Below, in pieces: positions 22,770 through 34,527 of a stretch of 64,000 nt of DNA. Every line of letters starts with the position of its first letter. Position 1 is the stretch's first letter. The notes under the pieces are model-generated. The model did no database searches. It was given only the letters and a program-made list of their open reading frames with translations, and was not told the origin of the DNA. Both the position numbers and the translations under genes were made by a program. The stretch comes from Sphagnum compactum (Eukaryota; Bryophyta; Sphagnopsida; Sphagnales), in contig OZ234501.1 in the NCBI GenBank assembly GCA_965153455.1, forward strand, positions 15,178,855-15,242,854, written 5' to 3'.

Positions 22770-24724
22770 AAACTGAATCCAGTTCCTGACCCAGAATGTT
22801 AGATTTCCTCAAGAAATTCTGCTGGCATGACCTCCTGGCACGCAAGCAACAACCTCGTTATCCAGATCTGCATTCAATCAATTCTTACAAGTCTTTCTTA
22901 CTCTCACAGAAAGCACATGACTGTTCAAAATTGGGCTCAAGAGCTCAAGCAGACTAAGAGTCACATCCAGGAAAGCACATGTTAGTTATCTATGGTACAC
23001 ATAACTTTGAGAGCTGGTGAAAGATTCTAATGTAATTTCAACATTATTTTGGTCAGCTGGATTTGATTTTTGAGATAGAGATAGAAACAGCATGAATTGC
23101 CTGAACAGGCTTCTCAACAGGAAATGCATACCTTGGCAACCTCCAGTTAGAAGTTTGAAACTGAATGACCCTCATTGCCCAGTGCACATGTAAATTCATC
23201 CATCTAGATAAAGTGTAATTTCCTCAGTTGATTTAGACCATCCTTGAAGTGTTTTGTGATTGCTGAATATACTGTATTCAGATGGCGGGTACAGACTTCA
23301 AACAACTCCATAGTTCTTTGGGCTGCTACTCTTCATAAATTCTTGCATTTGCAAGCGCAATTTAACTCACCACACGCTTCTTAGTCATACTTGTAAATCA
23401 TGGGTAGCTTGTGAAGAAGAATACCTTCAAGCACATGTTGTCCAGCTCTGATTGTGCCTGTGACATGATTGAAGAACAATGAAAGTACCCGGAAACCATC
23501 ACAATATCACCAGCACATCCTCTCAAAGGGCCAATGCTAATAACTTCATGATCACACTAGCTCTGACAATGTGTGACAAAACAGATTCTTGCAACACATG
23601 TAAAAGGCCTTCCAATTGGCCAAAGTTTCTTGCAAGGGTAAAAACAGGGATGCCAGTAAAAATAGGCAGTTTGAAAACATCACCATATCATCTACAAGGT
23701 TCTGATGTTGCAGACTGTTGTCTCCATGCTTTTTCATAAGATACAATCTTAATCCTTCTTGGAAGTTTTTTTCTTAAGATAAGATAAAATAGGTATGATC
23801 TCTCCACCCAGATATACAACCATACTGAAAACTTAAAAAGAGACTACCTACAGAGATGTGCACTGGTTAAGACAGACCTATCACTGCAAGATGATACACA
23901 TGCCATAAATTTGTGCCCAGCCTTCAAAGGAAAGCCACAGAGGGGAGGGGACAGGGACACACAGCCCCATCACAGTGCACCACGTCAGAATGCAACCAGG
24001 GGAGTCATCCCTAGTGCACTGTAATGTCAGCTTCAGATCACACAACAGCAACAAATGAGCAAACTTGAAAAGGAGGAAATCCAAACCTGAAGACAAGAGA
24101 AATCGAAGCCAAAAACTGAGGAACAGTTTAAACAACAGTGACAGTCCTACATATTTTCAGGGACCTTCAACATTAGCACATATGGTAGTGAACAACCACC
24201 ATAACATACCCACTGACTTCAAAATAACCAACTTACCAAGTCTCTGTCACAAGATGCGGAAATCTCAGACTGGCTAGTTTCAACACAACCAAAAAGAGAA
24301 GGAGAAGACCAAGAAACCCAAGAAAAAAGAACATAAAACAAAAGAGATGAAGAAAGAAAATACCCAAGCAAGCAAAGAGGAAGGAAAGAGAGAGAAACAA
24401 GGATAACTTCAAAAGCATGATCCTACCTGTACTTCCCATTCAGTTGGTGATACAAGATGAACAATTGTGCAGGATTCTGATAAATGTGGATATCTCAAGG
24501 CAATCACAACTTTTGTCTTCTTCAGAAAAATTGGTTGAAAGAAGCTTCAAATTTCTCTAAATTTGCAACTCTGTGAACTGGGACACAATCTCTTAATATA
24601 TCAAGAGATGGTAACAGTGCAGAATCAAACATTGGGTTAGGAAAAAGCTTCAGACCTCCACACATTCACAGACAACTGCCTTATATAAGCTGTGGTCTGG
24701 GACAAAAAAAACATACCAGTCCCT
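22770..24724. other. Intergenic region between convergent kinase and ankyrin genes
   Basis: The two genes end toward each other, so this contains both 3' UTRs. An A/G-rich, T-rich-on-minus stretch (24060-24420) opens long frames on the minus strand that are only hydrophobic low complexity. I see no other gene. Confidence 0.55.
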
Positions 24725-26379
24725 TTATGATTCTCCTTCAACCTCATCTGCAAAAAGATGTGAGAGTGAAATTTTTGCCTTCTTTGATCTTGGACCTATT
24801 AATACAGTTCCTGTTTCTTCATTAGCACTTAACCCTAAATCAGTTCCAACAGCACTTACTGCCTCTACTTCTTCCAAACTTGCTCTCTTCCTTCCAGTGG
24901 CGCTCTCAGAAATTTGCACCTTGTTTTCATCTGGACCCAATCCCGGAGCATCACCCAAATCCTGAGCATTGCTATCTGCTGATGATGTTTCCTGCACCTT
25001 TTTCTCTTCTGTCCCATGAATTTTCTCTGGTTGGGAGATGGGTTTAGCAGGCTTGGATTTGGCATTTCGCAATGCCTGGCGCTCAAGCTCAGCAGCTCTC
25101 ACAACAGCTTGAAAGGCTTCAGTGCGTGCTAACTCGATAGGAGTCTTCCTAGCCTTTGTCTGAGACTGCAGATTGGCCCCTCGTTTGATTAGAAGCTTGG
25201 TGAGATCCTCAAACCCTCCTTGAACTGCGTAATGCAGTGGTGTCATCCCTTTCCGTGTGCGTGAGTTCACGTGAGCTCCTGCTGCTAAAAGAAGACGCAC
25301 AATTTCCATGTGTCCCTTCTGACTCGCAAAATGAATAGCAGCCATGTCATCTGCAGCTGAAGCACCCACATCTGCTTCTTTCTGACACAGAAGTTTCACC
25401 ACCTCTCTTTGCCCTGCCCATGCTGCCAAGTGCAGTCTTTCTTTCTGTGTTAAGAAAACAATCTTCCCATGCTTGTTTCCAGATGCAATCATCATATCTC
25501 TTTCAACACCAAGCACCACCACACTGCATGCATGGCTACTTCAATTTCAAAGGCGCATGCCTGTACACAAAGACACAACTTGCATAATGATGACAGCATC
25601 TCCTACACTTCCCCCTAAACCTGAGCAAAAACAAGATCTGGAAGGCTTGAAATTCCAGTTACAAAATTCAGAGACACATCATTGGTCTTTCAAGCTCTTG
25701 GTGTGTTTACTGATGAATCCAAAGACACTTGTTTGCAATAACTTTGCATTAGAAAGGACTTCAGAAACTCCTCTTCTACATGTGTTCATGAAATGTGGGA
25801 ATTGTATCACAATTGCAGCAAGGATTGTTCCTGCTAGGGTTCCAGTAATGGAGCATGAACGAGAGAAATTGGCAATTCCCAGTTGTGCAAAAGCTTCATA
25901 GGATGTTCCGTTTGCTGGGAAGGCTTCTCAGCCGGTTGGCCAGGAACCTCAAGGCTCTCTCATCTCATGAGCAATCAAAGCACAAAAAGGAAAACAAACC
26001 CCCCAAAACCAGAGAAAAAACGAGAGAAGAAGAAACAAGAAACCCCGCGACCAGAGAAGAAACACTACCGCAATAGCAGCAAACCCTAAGCATCCTTTGC
26101 AAGCACGAGGAGCGATGAGGAGTATGGACACGGAGAAGAAGAAGAAGCAACTTCAGCGGCAGCAAAAACAACAAGGCAGCATCACGACGCTACCAGCGAC
26201 AAACAACGAACTCATACCATTAGAGCAGGATACGGAGTACGAGAATGCCGATCCCTGGCATTCACGGCCTCCGTCGTCTCGTCGCAGAAACGCGCAACTT
26301 CCTCCACGTTACCAGACCTTGCAGCATCATGTACGGAGTTACAAACACCGCCATCGCCACCACCTGCCACAGCAGCCAT
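24725..26379 (-). CDS. Ankyrin-repeat protein with basic C-terminal tail
   Basis: Exons (minus) 26379-26234 and 25436-24725 give 285 aa. Four to five ankyrin repeats run from about residue 13 to 155, with textbook turns: HSRTP|LHLAAWAGQ, DDMAAIHFASQKGH, KGMTPLHYAVQGG, KARKTPIELAR. The junction splits a proline codon inside the TPLH motif, which fixes the 797-bp intron. After the repeats comes a charged, disordered segment with Lys/Arg clusters (GRKRAS and GPRSKKAKISLSHL) that could be nuclear signals. The family acts by protein-protein contact; the partner is unknown. The ATG at 26379 is the first that precedes ankyrin-like sequence; upstream frame is low-complexity hydrophobic and rejected. 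Confidence 0.88.
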
Positions 26380-26607
26380 GTCGATTCCCGTCCTTCCGTG
26401 ATCCTCTCCGTCGTCTTCTCCCTCCCCGCAAATCAACCAAAACAACCAAACCACCAAAAAAAACACAACAAAAGAAAAAAAAAACCACGCTGACCGCAGA
26501 ACAAGAAAGGCAAGCAAAATTACGAAGGAAAAAACCAGAAACACAAACCTACTAGGGGTGGTGGTAATCAAGTAATAATCATTTTGCTAAACCACAAAGG
26601 ATTATGT

Positions 26608-26739
26608 TAATCAACATATTTTTAAAAAATTGGCCCATTTCTCGATTTGTGCGTGTCATCTTGCACAAGGGCCATGCTAATCTTTTCTGTATCGTTCCAA
26701 TTTTATCAAATGTCTCCGAAGAGACTCTAATCAACATAT
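26608..26739 (-). pseudogene. U6 snRNA retropseudogene with target-site duplication
   Basis: Minus strand 26725-26624 is a near full-length U6 snRNA: start GTCTCTTCGGAGAC, central GATACAGAAAAGATTAGCAT (one change in the ACAGAGA box), GACACGCACAAATCGAGAAAT, then TTTTTT. The copy has several substitutions and one deletion (CAAGATGAC for CAAGGATGAC). It is bracketed by a perfect 12-bp direct repeat TAATCAACATAT at 26608-26619 and 26728-26739, with four A residues before the 3' repeat. No plant upstream sequence element (TCCCACATCG type) or well-placed TATA is seen. These marks indicate LINE-driven retroposition of a U6 transcript, not a working gene. Confidence 0.88.
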
Positions 26740-26850
26740 CAACGCGATTAACAAAATGTGCTGAATAGACATGTCGTGTGCACAAGAAGACCATGTAAAC
26801 AGGTTTCGAGTTTTTTCCTCGGCATCTTCGTCGCATCGTTGTCGCCGCAC

Positions 26851-27054
26851 AACCTCGTTTACAACGCCACACAAACAACGCTACCTCGTTTCTTTCTTTC
26901 CTCGCGTAACCTCGTTTACCACGCCACAACCCCACCTCCTCTCTTTCCTCGCGCCACCTCGTTTACAACGCCACAACGCCACCTCGTCTCTTTCCTGGCG
27001 CAACCTCGTGTACCACGCCGCAACGCTACCTCGTCTCTTTCCTCGCGCGACGCT
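26851..27054. repeat. ~47-bp minisatellite, four units
   Basis: Four units start with CCTCGTTTACAACGCCACAA or a close variant and continue with a CCTCGTCTCTTTCCTCGCG-type half. The unit length is not a multiple of three, so the frames crossing it are not a repeat protein. Confidence 0.85.
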
Positions 27055-27969
27055 CTCCGGATTCAGTCGTGTTTTGCGCTCGCGAGTTAGCAACTTTGTA
27101 AGTCCGTGCGCATTCAGGATTTGTAGTGTAATGAGGGGGTTTTTGTTTCTTTCTTCCCTCTTCTTCTTCCGCTTGAAGGAGTTCCTCCGTCTTTCATTAG
27201 GGTATCGCTATTAATCTGAGCGTTTTTCCGAACCAGCACATCAACTCCTCTAATTGTGTGAAATAGGATTAAGACGCACACAGTAGCAACTTGCCAAAAG
27301 ATTTCGCAATCTGAAAAGTTTTGTTTCTCTTGTAACGATGTATGTGGGTCATTGCATGATTGATTTCAATTTCATAAAACTTGCAAAAAAACTTGACACA
27401 AAGATGACAAGATCATGACAACCAATATGACGATCTTTGAAGAAGAAAACCAAATCTTTCATCATTGTTGCGTTTTTTTTTTGGTAGTGACTGATTATAT
27501 GTTGGATCATTAGTTTTTCCAAGTTTTTTCCTTTTTGATTTGCTTTTCAACATTTTGATTGTTCACCGTTGCCATCTTCCATTCAAGAATTTTATGGAAT
27601 GCTCGTTGAAATCAATTGTGCAATGACTCACAAACACCATTACAATAGAACTCCTCCCAGTCCCATGTGTTCCTGAGCTAACTCCAAAGCCAAGGGAAAG
27701 AAAGAATCCTTGAGCTCTTTGGTTAGGTACTGTCTTCCAATTGCACACTAACCTTGCCATGACTCCCTTTCAACCAAACCCTAAACCGTCTTTATGCATT
27801 TTTTCCACCATCAAGTTCTACTTCAATGCATCTTGCCAGAAGAAACTCCAATCCGGCGTCAACAAGGAAGGAAGGATTCTGCTTGTAAGAATTCTTCTTC
27901 TTCTACTTGGCTGCAAATCTTTCTTTCCCTATAGCCTTCTCTTTGGTGTGTGTGTGTGTGTGTGTGTGT

Positions 27970-28012
<43 letters not shown>

Positions 28013-28267
28013 GCTAGGTTTTTGTGGTGAAGTGTTTTCATCTCTTCATCTTCTTTTCAGTTTCCTTGTTGTGGCCTTTGTTTCTTCTGCTCAGAAAGTG
28101 CGAGTATTTTCCGTGGATTTGCTTTTTTTCTTCGGAGTCACAAAAGAATCTGCTTCTTCGGAGTCGGAGTGCAGTGCGCCTTTGTCGATCTGAGATTTGG
28201 ACCTCAAAAATCTGCTCGCTGTTTTTGTCATGGTGGAGAAGAAGCTGCTACTGCAGCAAGAATAAGA
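27055..28267 (+). promoter_or_regulatory. Promoter and 5' leader of pTAC5
   Basis: No gene is visible. It carries an AACCAAACCCTAAAC telo-box-like element near 27775 and a (GT)n(CT)n microsatellite at about 27944-28011 that opens onto the leader. The last ~30 bases before the ATG resemble those before the PPR gene ATG ('gttttgtcatggtggagaagaa' type against 'gtttgtccatgttgatgaagaa'). Confidence 0.5.
27944..28011. repeat. (GT)n(CT)n compound microsatellite
   Basis: About fourteen GT units run directly into about nineteen CT units in the pTAC5 leader region. Confidence 0.9.
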
Positions 28268-31200
28268 ATGACGCTCACTACTACTGCAACCTCTTCTGGG
28301 GCTCTCGTCGGCCTCGCCCTCGTTGCATACGTTCCGCAGAAGCCGCCTCCAAGGGTACAATCTTTTGCTACTTCTTCTTCTTCATCTCCAGTTCTGGCTC
28401 TGCAGTGGAGCAGCTTGTGTTGTTCTTCGTCGTCGACAAGGGAGCTCGGAAGCTCAAGAGGCAGCAGCAGCACCTGCTGCTCTTCTATTATTCATAAGGA
28501 TGCGTATCTTGTGGATGGTGCACCACATCGCCAAGAAGCAGTGCTCTCTTACCTCCAAGAACCGACGACAAGAGAGGAGGGAAGAAGGATATGGTGGCAA
28601 CATAGTAGAAGAATACCGAATGAGAACAAGAAGAAGAAGACCATCACCAGCACCAGCAGGCAGCAGCAGCAGCGTGGGATTTGGAGAACGAAGGCCTTGG
28701 AAAGGAGGAGAGACTTTGCTGTGGAATCGGACTGGGAGAGGGAAGAGGCTCGTTGGCTTCGTGAGGAACGGCGATGGCTGCGGGAAGAAGAGAGATGGCG
28801 GCGAGAGGAAACTCGATGGACCGAAGAACGCAAGGCATGGGCACAAGAATCACTGGCTATGGCTGAACAAATCAAGGTACCATTTTTCTTGCACATTTTT
28901 CTTGCAGTAGGACACATCCAGAAAAGCTGCACACCCATGTCTGCCTGCAGAGTTTCAAGCAAACAGTAGTAGACTCACTGAGACCTTGCAAAGACATCTC
29001 AAGTCAGAATCTTGGAAACAACACAACATCTACATACTTGAGATGCTATGATTTGGCTGTTGATTTTGGCAAAAAATGGAACAGGCACTGAAGCAAGAGA
29101 TGGAGCAGTTGCGGGCCTATACAAGCTCAGAAAGATTGACAAATGGGTCCTTGAGCAATGTGACAACAGGCTTGAAAGCACTCCTTGAATATCTACAAAC
29201 TTCAGGTTATACACTTGCATATCATTTAGGGTTTTTCTCTTCTTGAAGATGCATTATGCATGTGCATACCTAGTGCTTAATGTGTGTGTTTTATGTATTT
29301 TTGGAATTCAAGCAGAATTTGTACATCATTTAGGCTTCTTTAAGATGTATTATGCATGTGCATAGTGCATGCCTAGTGCTTAACATGTGTGTTTTATGTA
29401 TTTTTGGGATTTGAGCAGAATTCAAGCAGGCTCCCCCCATTACAGAGAAAAGACATGCCCTTCACACTTCTAGCAGTAGCTTTACTGTATCATCATCATC
29501 ATCATCTAGTGAGACAGATACAATCTCCAAAGAAGGAATCAATCTGGCAACACATTCAACAGCATCCATGTCAGACTTCTCCATTGATCTTGTACCCGCA
29601 GAAGAAGATATTGTGTCTGCCTCATCCTCATCAAAGACCACCAGTGGATCAACAACAGGCAGAGGGCTACAAGAGCCCAACAGCACTCAGAAGCGTCCTA
29701 CAAGGTGGCGGGTATTGAAGAGAGGGGCAGAGGGAGCAGAAGTAAGAGCTCTGCAGGTATTATAGCATCAGTGTTGTTCCTTACTCTTGCAGGTTTTACA
29801 GCAGCCTCCATATTTCCTTTGTTGCATGCCTCCATGTGATTATTGGGTGACCTCGATGAGGTTCTGCATCGTAGACTACTGGTCACATGATCAAAATCGA
29901 GCATCCCTGTAGCATTTGATCTTGACTGTGAAAGCACATCTGTGTGCAGCAACACCAAATTTGTAATAAATGTTTTGTATTTTTGTCTCAGGAAGCCCTT
30001 GCAAAATTAGGTTACTATTCAGGGGAGGAGGAAATTGAGTACTCTAGTTTCGCCATGGGCACTGAGGCTGCAGCGAAAGCATGGCAGGTGTGACATTTCT
30101 TTTGCTTTGTAAGTTGAGAGTTAAGGAGTAAGAATTGTGGAGGACTTCTTTTGCAACCCTAAAAATTTCTTTTTCTTTTTCTTTTTCCTACTTCAGAGAG
30201 AGCACTGGCAGGATTGACCTGCCACTATTTCATCTAGCCATGATACTGTTCACTACTAATTCAATGTGTGCTTGATTTTGGGCACTTTTTCAAATGGTTT
30301 TCCATCTTCTTGTCCTTGATTTGCTGTTTCTTTGTCTGGACAGGTTTCCGTAGGTGCAGTGGATGATGGAATCATGTCCTCTCAACTCTTGGCACAATTG
30401 TATGGAGAAGAAAATCCAGCAGTCACTGTATCAGAAAGGAAGGAACCAAATGTAGCAATCTCACCATCCAAAGTTAGTATATCCAATGTGGTTGAGGGAG
30501 AGACAGGGAAGATCATGGATTGATCATACATATGGCTTCTTGCAGTTACATAATCTGATCTTTGAATGGTGTATTGCAAGAATAATGGTGGAGGGTCTTA
30601 AAGCTGCTGAGGAACTCTGTTGTGTATCTATGGCATAAGTGATCATCCACGGTGACCTTCATGAAGTAAAGTTTCGTGGATGCTTCTTTGTGCACCTACT
30701 GTGCAGCCTCTGTCAAAGTGTATTCACAGCAGGTTCATCAAGTTTAAGCCCCTTTTTGGGTTCTGATGATGCAGGGGCAAGCTTCAAGTGCCAAGCAAAC
30801 TGCAGGCTCCTTGGAAACGAAGCCTGTGGAACAAGAAAGGGAGATAGATCGCTTCTCAACCACTGATGATGAAACGGGTCATGGTTCACGAACCCGTGTG
30901 TACTTGCTCGGTGAAAACCGGTGGGAGGACTCTAGTCGACTAATCAAAAAATCCAAGGGTCAAACAATGAACTCAAAGCCTGCCACAGTGCTGATGTGTT
31001 TCTCCTGCAGAGGTGAAGGCGTTACTTTATGCACTGGTTCGTTCCCCAACTTGCTTCCTAAACAGTGCTCACCATTCTGTATCATTTGGAACCAGAGGTT
31101 TGTTTAACAAAGAGAGATCTCTATTTGGTGTTCCTGCCCTTGGAATCTTCAAAATAATTATTTCAGGGCTTAATCCTGAGTGGCGAGCCCTATTTCTTCC

Positions 31201-31852
31201 CCAAAAATTATGCTCTTAAAGCTCTCTGTGTTGTTTCTCTCCTCCTCCTCTTCCCCATTTTTGAGAAGACTTTTTATGAGACTCTCTACATAAATTTACC
31301 TCTTAAGGACAGATGGAACAGTGAAACTTTACTCAGGAATTCTCTAGTGTCCAAATTATTTCATACAAGATTGTGTTTGTTAGGATTTGGGTGATACTCA
31401 TGTTTGACTATGCCTTTCCTCATGCAGAATGCGAGGGTACAGGGGATCTTAATGTGGAAGAGCAGGTATCAAATTCTGCACTTAATCCTCTGGATTGCAT
31501 CATCAAAGCATTCTCCAATTACTGATTGCACATGTCTTGCACACATGCTAGCTTATCTGCAATTATAACAATACGGAGTCACTGAACTAGCTGTAGTTTT
31601 GTGCTAGTTTACCTTGCATTGCTGATAGAATGCCAATAGAACGTCTTCCTGAATCCTTCCAGCTTCATCTATGGGACTGTTAACAGGGGTTCATCAGCTA
31701 TCCAAAAGTTTGTTCTTCTGCACTGACCCCATACCTTGAATGTGCAGTTCTTGGAGTGGGTGGAAGAGAATGCCAAATGTCCATACTGCGAGGGATCAGG
31801 CTCAGTGTCTTGTGATGTATGTTTAGGTGGTAGAGCTCTGAAAAGCTCATAA
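28268..31852 (+). CDS. PTAC5: pTAC5-like plastid nucleoid protein (coiled coil, PG-binding-like, DnaJ-type Zn finger)
   Basis: Exons 28268-28876, 29085-29205, 29419-29756, 29992-30087, 30344-30472, 30775-31036, 31428-31465 and 31748-31852 give 565 aa. Domains in order: Ser/Ala-rich plastid transit region; a charged helix with repeated REE.RWLREE units (about 150-200), the pTAC5 hallmark; a peptidoglycan-binding-like fold (VLKRGAEGAEVRALQ, EALAKLGYYSG, then AAAKAWQ); and at the C-terminus four CxxC motifs (CFSCRGEG, CTECEGTG, CPYCEGSG, CDVCLGG) forming a DnaJ-type zinc finger. pTAC5 is a component of the plastid transcriptionally active chromosome and in Arabidopsis works with HSP21 under heat stress. 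All eight splice phases close. Intron 2 carries a duplicated acceptor region. Confidence 0.93.
29217..29422. repeat. ~103-bp tandem duplication containing the 3' splice site
   Basis: Two copies (about 29217-29319 and 29320-29422) share 'catcatttagg', 'ttatgcatgtgcata', 'cctagtgcttaa', 'tgtgtgttttatgtattttt' and each ends in a '...gcagaatt' acceptor. The downstream acceptor is the one used in the model. Confidence 0.85.
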
Positions 31853-32328
31853 AATGAGCATCAGAAATGGATGGTGCCATATTCTGACGCATCACCAGTC
31901 TAGAACTATTTCACAACTGGAAAAAAAAGTTAGAAAACAAATTAATATCTTACCTTTCTCCATCAACAGCTGAAACATCATCAGCTTTCATGCGTACCAT
32001 TGTACTTCAAATTGTGAGTAAAAGCTCCATGTCAGTTCAGTTTAATGGTCAGGTTGCTCTACAAGTCCCATTCCAATTTCCCTTTGTGTGCTTGATTGAT
32101 TTTGAAGCTTTGTATGAAAAAATGAAAAATCCAATCAGAAATATAAACTGATTTGCTCTCTGGGCAGCTTTGGTTCTAATAATTTTTTCAGCTGGATGCA
32201 GATTGTATGTAAGTGATGACCAATCCACCAAGTCTGGTTTGCAACCGGGTAATGCTCTAAAGCTAACAAATTGTTGTTTCCAATCCACTGAGGTCTAATT
32301 CACTCCAGGGTAATGTATCTCTCTAATG

Positions 32329-34527
32329 CTAACAAATTGTGGTGTTGTCACTAGAGTAGGTGCAATCGGTGATGAATGGTTTCACAATCTGAGTGAAGTC
32401 AAGTGTCTTGATTCCAAGTTTCAGATTGACTTCACCTCCTCCAAGCCAAAAATAATCAGGTTTCAGCTTCACAATGGCATCTGACAGAATGACCTGCAGG
32501 CACCAATCCACTGCAGCATGATTAAACATGCAGGTAATCAAGCAAGTCAAGAACCCTGACATCAGCATTGCAGGGAATTGCAGGGAAGAGTGTTGATGAT
32601 CACTGTCAAAACAAGTGTGCATATAACAAGGTTTTGCTCTTAAGTTCATTCAATCTGTGTCTACTTATCCCAGTTCTGGCAGCAGCAGAATGTAGAAACC
32701 GAGGGTGCACACTCTAGCTCCTCATGACTGAACAAAGGGGGCAAGAGCTACAGGATAAAGACTTGGATGAATTGAACAACAAAGCATAACTCTTCTACTT
32801 CTGGGTAGTAGTATAAATTGATGGATACAAGTGCAGAAATGGCAATGTATGAGTAATTTTTGTTGTGCAATTTTTTTGTGATGCTCAATTGCATGTAGAT
32901 TAGTAGTAGCAAAAGTGTTACTACTCAGGACTTACAGGGATGTCTGTGCGCATGCCAATGGGTGTGACAGCATTGTGCTCAAATCCTGTAAGTTTATTTG
33001 ATTCCTCCTCAGGAGCGAGTCTCACTGCAATATCGAGGGACAACAGCAAAAGGATTCTGAGAGGTTGGTTTGAGACCCTTGTTAAGAGTAAAGCCTCTCT
33101 TGCCTTATCACCTTGCTTCCAAATTGTTTTTCTAAATGTCTACAACGTAGAAACCTTGCGTTGAGGGTCAATGAGTCTGGTACCCTAATAGGTATCGCAG
33201 CCTGATGAGTCTTTCTTGTGTCAAGACTCTTCTGCAAGATCAATTGATCAATCAATGGTGTGAACAAAGAAAAAATCTCAGGACTACTAGTACAATGGGC
33301 TGGGCTCTGTAGGAAAATCAAAGACTTACAGTTGAATCTTTTCTTGGGAATTCGCCCTTCGTTCAGGGAGTGCACAAATTGGCGCACTTTCTCTGCATTC
33401 AGACGAGCAGTATACTGCACAATGCACAAACCCAATGAGGGCAGGCAACAATACAAATGAAAAGTATGAGGAACAAAACCCTTGTGAGGAATAAGGAATC
33501 CCATGACAGCATAACCAAAAGCAGAAGAGGAGGACAAGATCAAGGGCTCCATGACACAAAGAAAGAGAAGAGAAGAGGATTGAGAGGTCATGAGGTTTTG
33601 CCTGTACAACGATGACATAATACTTTGAGTTTTTTCGATCACTGCAATCCTTCACACTTGCATCTGCTTGAGTGTTTACCTGTCAAAAAAAAACCAGGGT
33701 TTTTGCCAGGGTTTTTACCAAGCTGGGGTTCTTGCTTCTTCTTCTCCATGAGGATGCAAAAAATGCTAAGTTTTCCTTTCTCCAACAGCAGCAGCCAGTT
33801 TCCTGACACAAAAGCTCAGGCAGTTTGAATGTAGCACAAGTAGTTTTGTTGCATGTTTTGTGTCTTACCATTACAATGCTTTTGCAGAGATGATCAATCG
33901 ATGTTGCTCCAAGCAAATCTCGTCTCTCTTCAAATGACCTCTCATAATAATTGGATGGTACTCTCTTGAAGGTGAATCCTGTTGCCCCTGCAGCTGTCAG
34001 TATCTTTGTAAGCCGCTGCTCCACACCCTGCTACAACAACAAAAAACACACCAAGTTCTTCCTGAATCACCAACAAAACTCCCCAAGGTTTGTTGTTGCC
34101 ATAATACCCATATCCAAACCAAAGCTGCTCTAAATGCAACCTTATTAGATCCAGAGATGAGAGATGAGCTTGCAAATCTCAAAACTACCAGGGTCTACAG
34201 AACCAGGATGTGAGAAAAAAGATTTCAAAGAAACAGACAGACTTGAGTCTCTTTCTCGAGAATGTGGAAATTTGAACTCACCAATTGTTTGTCTGGAGAA
34301 GAAAGAATCGTTGACAGAGTAGCCACATTTTGATGATTCTGATGAGAAGCAGACGAAGTGGGTCCATGTTGGTACTCTTTCAACAAGGTTCCAGGTTGTG
34401 AATTCAGCGTTGCAGACTGGGACTCGTCGTTGGGGAGAAGCAGAAGAGAAGACAGCCTTTGTATTGACGCCAGAATTCGCAGTTGACGCTCCTGGAGTGC
34501 TGCAAGAGCAGAATCCTCCTTCTCCAT
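32329..34527 (-). CDS. YbaK/EbsC-type aminoacyl-tRNA deacylase-like protein
   Basis: Exons (minus) 34527-34282, 34027-33869, 33679-33602, 33414-33330, 33024-32936 and 32493-32329 give 273 aa. A helical N-terminal extension (EKEDSALAALQERQLRILAS) precedes the YbaK-like domain: GATSIDHLCKSIVM, VNTQAD, DCSDRKNSKYYVIVVQ, LNAEKVRQF, GFEHNAVTPIGMRTDIP, ILSDAIVKL and FWLGGGEVNLKLG. It matches the Arabidopsis At1g44835-type protein as I remember it. Bacterial YbaK hydrolyses mischarged Cys-tRNA(Pro) and also Cys-tRNA(Cys); whether the plant protein does is not known from sequence. Intron 3 has a GC donor (GTACAG|GCAAAA). It is head-to-head with cysteinyl-tRNA synthetase. The gene converges on pTAC5. 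Confidence 0.9.

Noticed and set aside
24065-24439. Hydrophobic minus-strand frame (MLLKLSLFLSLSF...)
   Set aside because: It mirrors an A/G-rich stretch in the ankyrin 3' region and has no family match.
26380-26571. Longer N-terminus for the ankyrin protein
   Set aside because: The upstream frame is a run of Phe/Leu/Val from A-rich leader DNA on the other strand and precedes a natural Met start.
26624-26725. Working U6 snRNA gene
   Set aside because: Substitutions in the ACAGAGA region, a base deletion, no upstream sequence element or TATA, and flanking target duplications point to a retropseudogene.
26758-27214. Frames reading a repeated TSFTTPQ / RNLVYHA pattern
   Set aside because: They come from the 47-bp minisatellite, whose unit is not divisible by three, so the protein repeat is not maintained in one frame.
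33082-33329. Continuation of the YbaK-like exon beyond 33330
   Set aside because: A strong donor (AACT|GTAAGT) and the protein alignment place the exon end at 33330; the following frame is intron.
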